From Bacillota bacterium (lineage in GTDB: Bacteria > Bacillota_I > Bacilli_A > Erysipelotrichales > Erysipelotrichaceae), in assembly GCA_023388035.1 (NCBI GenBank), contig JAEWGY010000108.1, positions 1 to 7,934 of the forward strand: a stretch of 7,934 bases of DNA, read 5' to 3'. The notes below the pieces were generated by a model. The model did not search any database. It saw nothing but the letters and a program-made list of their open reading frames with translations, and was not told the DNA's origin. Positions 6,231-7,934 of this stretch are shown piece by piece; positions within the stretch are counted from its first letter, which is position 1; each line of letters begins with the position of its first letter. The translations under genes and the position numbers were made by a program.

Positions 6231-7202
6231 TTACATAAAATTAAGCTTTTGACTTTCTGCTATTTTAAGATTTTCCTCATCCCAATAAGATACCTGCACC
6301 TCACCGATATGTTTCTTATTAAGTAATAACATGCATAAACGACTTTGACCAATACCACCACCGATGGTTAAAGGTAAGTGATCATTCAATAATAGTGAAT
6401 GATAGTAAAGTTCTTTTTTATGCTCTTCATTTAAAATTTTAAGTTGTTTTAAAAGGGAAGTAGAATCTACTCTTATACCCATAGAAGATAATTCAATCGC
6501 CTTATCAAGTGTCGGATGATAAATAAGTAAATCACCATTTAAATCCCAATCATCATAATCAGCAGCCCTTTGATCATGCACCTTACCATCGCTTAATTTT
6601 TTACCGATATTAAAAATAAAGACAGTCTTATGCTCTTTAGTAATCATCGCTTCTCTTTCCTTAGGATTTAAATTAGGATATTTATCTAATAATTCCTGAG
6701 CACTAATAAAATATACTTCATCATTAAAAACTTTTAAAAGATTTGGAAAAGCTTTTAAAAGATCATTATTAGTTTTTACTAGAGCTCTATTAATTTTTTT
6801 CACAATTGTTTTAAGGAATTCTAAATTACGATCATTCTTACTAATGATTAATTCCCAGTCCCACTGATCGACATAAATCGAATGCATATAATCTAATTTT
6901 TCATCCATTCTAATCGCATTCATATCGGTATAAAGTCCCTCATAGGTATTAAAACCATATTTCATTAAAGCATATCTTTTCCACTTTGCTAGACTTTGAA
7001 CAATTTCAAGTTCAGTTTCATTAATTTTAAAGGAAACTTTACGCTCGATACCATTTAAATCATCATTTAGACCTGAACCCTTTTTAAGAAATAAGGGAGC
7101 ACTAACTCTAAGTAGATTTAATTCTTCAGCTAAATATCTTTGAAAATGATCTTTAATTAAATAGATTGCCTTTTGACTTTGGGCTAAATTTAAGTTTTTC
7201 AT
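6231..7202 (-). CDS. asnA: Ammonia-dependent asparagine synthetase (AsnA)
   Basis: This 323-residue cytosolic enzyme makes asparagine from aspartate, ammonia and ATP through an aspartyl-AMP intermediate. It resembles class II aminoacyl-tRNA synthetases in fold, and E. coli AsnA is 330 residues. Conserved blocks are LAKWKR at 71-76, EGLYTDMNAIR at 88-98, YVDQWDWE at 110-117, KLSDG at 202-206, RAADYDDWDLNGDLL at 212-226, ELSSMGIRVD at 237-246 and the ATP-site GGGIGQSRL at 281-289. I chose the ATG at 7202 because MKNLNLAQSQ aligns with the start of E. coli AsnA. An in-frame ATG at 7238 would add 12 hydrophobic residues coded by the promoter region. No Shine-Dalgarno site precedes either codon. 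The gene is divergent from the HAD gene and separate from kdgK. The call is very secure. Confidence 0.96.
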   Translation of the reverse strand: MKNLNLAQSQKAIYLIKDHFQRYLAEELNLLRVSAPLFLKKGSGLNDDLNGIERKVSFKINETELEIVQSLAKWKRYALMKYGFNTYEGLYTDMNAIRMDEKLDYMHSIYVDQWDWELIISKNDRNLEFLKTIVKKINRALVKTNNDLLKAFPNLLKVFNDEVYFISAQELLDKYPNLNPKEREAMITKEHKTVFIFNIGKKLSDGKVHDQRAADYDDWDLNGDLLIYHPTLDKAIELSSMGIRVDSTSLLKQLKILNEEHKKELYYHSLLLNDHLPLTIGGGIGQSRLCMLLLNKKHIGEVQVSYWDEENLKIAESQKLNFM

Positions 7203-7209
7203 AATAAAT

Positions 7210-7238
7210 AATATATAATAATTTAATAAAAAAGTCAT
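7210..7238 (-). promoter_or_regulatory. Candidate promoter of asnA, giving a leaderless mRNA
   Basis: On the minus strand ATGACT (7238-7233) and TATATT (7215-7210) are 17 bp apart, four and five matches to consensus. Transcription would start at about 7203-7202, on or one base before the ATG at 7202. The absence of any ribosome site upstream agrees with this. It interleaves with the opposite promoter of the HAD gene. Confidence 0.5.
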
Positions 7239-7250
7239 CTATGCTAGAAT
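7222..7250 (+). promoter_or_regulatory. Candidate extended -10 promoter of the HAD gene, giving a leaderless mRNA
   Basis: TAGAAT at 7245-7250 is preceded by TGC, making an extended -10 (TGn then the hexamer). A weak -35, TTTAAT, lies 17 bp upstream at 7222-7227. The predicted first base is 7257, the A of the ATG that fits homologous starts. No Shine-Dalgarno site is present. Confidence 0.5.
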
Positions 7251-7256
7251 ATGATT

Positions 7257-7829
7257 ATGAATGTTTATGATTTTGATAAGACGCTCTATGCTAAGGATTG
7301 TACGCAGGAGTTTATTAAATACTTAGTAGTAAGAAGACCAATTATATTAATTTATTCATTTAAAATTGCTTTCTATGGTCTTTTATATCTATTAAGATTT
7401 ATTAATAAAACTAAATTTAAAGAGAAGGCTTTTTCATTTCTTAGAATCATTAAGAATAAGGAAGAGCTCATTGAAGATTTTTGGGATCTTAATGAGCATT
7501 TAATCTATCCTTGGTATAAGGACTTGCAAAGAGCAGATGATTTAATTATTTCCGCATCACCTGAGTTTCTAATTATACCGATTGCGAAAAGGTTAAATAC
7601 TAAGGCACTTGCTTCTAGAGTTTCTTTAGCGGATGGCAAATTTACCGGACTTAATTGCTATGGTGAAGAAAAGGTTAAAAGATTATATGAATATGATCCT
7701 AAGGCAGCGATCGAAAAGTTTTATAGTGATTCTGATAGTGATTTACCACTAGCAAGAATCGCTAAGCAGGCTTATAAAATTGATCAAAAAGGTAATATTA
7801 ATGAATGGAGGATTGATGATGGATCTTAA
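7257..7829 (+). CDS. HAD-superfamily phosphatase, subfamily IB (PSPase-like)
   Basis: The 190-residue protein carries all four HAD motifs: I, DFDKT with nucleophile Asp5 and acid Asp7; II, ISASPEF with Ser99/Ser101; III, Lys139 in GEEKVKRL; IV, YSDSDSDLP with Asp158 and Asp162. These give a Mg2+-dependent phosphomonoesterase of the phosphoserine-phosphatase-like IB group. The cap region (about 20-90) holds a strongly hydrophobic stretch at 27-49, so membrane contact or a lipid-type substrate is possible, but the substrate is unknown. I start at the second ATG (7257) because the family begins MNVYDFDKT; the ATG at 7251 would add only Met-Ile and lies in the predicted promoter spacer. It overlaps the chorismate mutase gene by 11 bases, so the two are cotranscribed. 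The family is secure; phosphoserine phosphatase as such is unproven. Confidence 0.87.
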   Translation: MNVYDFDKTLYAKDCTQEFIKYLVVRRPIILIYSFKIAFYGLLYLLRFINKTKFKEKAFSFLRIIKNKEELIEDFWDLNEHLIYPWYKDLQRADDLIISASPEFLIIPIAKRLNTKALASRVSLADGKFTGLNCYGEEKVKRLYEYDPKAAIEKFYSDSDSDLPLARIAKQAYKIDQKGNINEWRIDDGS

Positions 7830-7934
7830 GGAAATACGTTATGAAATTGATAAGATTGATGAGGAATTAAAAAGATTATTCTACGCAAGAATGGACCTCG
7901 TTTTAAAGGTTGCAAAGTATAAGAAGGATAATAA
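7819..7934 (+). CDS. Chorismate mutase, AroQ type, N-terminal part (cut by window edge)
   Basis: The 38 visible codons begin MDLKEIRYEIDKIDEELKRL and run to VLKVAKYKKDN. They match helix 1 of AroQ chorismate mutases, which convert chorismate to prephenate on the way to Phe and Tyr. Active-site residues Arg11, Arg28 and Lys39 of the E. coli P-protein domain fall on Arg7, Arg24 and Lys35 here, with a constant offset of four. The ATG at 7819 has a GGAGG site 7 bases upstream; a second ATG at 7816 is too close to it. The frame overlaps the end of the HAD gene by 11 bases, indicating coupling. Whether the protein is a lone mutase or is fused to prephenate dehydratase, prephenate dehydrogenase or DAHP synthase cannot be seen. 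Confidence 0.9.
   Translation, partial: MDLKEIRYEIDKIDEELKRLFYARMDLVLKVAKYKKDN

Noticed and set aside
7203..7238. N-terminal extension of AsnA from the ATG at 7238
   Set aside because: The extra residues MTFLLNYYILFI have no match in AsnA, and the stretch reads better as promoter.

Overview
The window is AT-rich DNA with strong Shine-Dalgarno sites inside operons and TGA used as a stop (RpiR gene ending at 844). Its proteins are rich in Lys, Asn, Ile and Leu. This suggests a low-GC Firmicute of the Bacilli/Erysipelotrichia type, or a related gut lineage, using the standard genetic code. The species cannot be fixed from the sequence. There is no sign of a phage, insertion sequence, CRISPR array, tRNA or rRNA.

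Left to centre (1-5115, all minus strand) is an alpha-glucoside module, read right to left. First comes a control region of about 150 bp with a perfect 12-bp palindrome. Next are a PTS permease of the GlvC/MalB type (EIICB), a small unknown four-helix membrane protein overlapping its end, and a GH4 6-phospho-alpha-glucosidase (GlvA/MalH type). A hairpin terminator follows. Together these import and phosphorylate maltose-like sugars, then hydrolyse the 6-phosphate inside the cell. Beyond the terminator lie two overlapping RpiR-family regulators and the start of a CYTH-domain gene that runs off the left edge. The first RpiR gene resembles GlvR, the known activator of the glv/mal operon in Bacillus subtilis.

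Right part (5116-7202, minus strand): a PfkB-family kinase, most likely 2-dehydro-3-deoxygluconate kinase, has its own promoter and a good terminator. Upstream of it is asnA, the ammonia-dependent asparagine synthetase.

Right edge (plus strand): divergent from asnA is a HAD-IB phosphatase that overlaps the start of an AroQ-type chorismate mutase cut by the window end.

The most unusual signal is in the promoters rather than the proteins. Three genes that open transcription units (asnA, the HAD gene and the GTG-started RpiR gene) have no Shine-Dalgarno site. Each has a -10-like hexamer placed so that transcription would begin at, or one base before, the start codon, which suggests leaderless mRNAs. 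The two other inferred promoters (kdgK and the PTS operon) would each give a 12-nt leader consisting of little more than the Shine-Dalgarno site. The asnA and HAD promoters also interleave within about 54 bp. All promoter calls are by eye.
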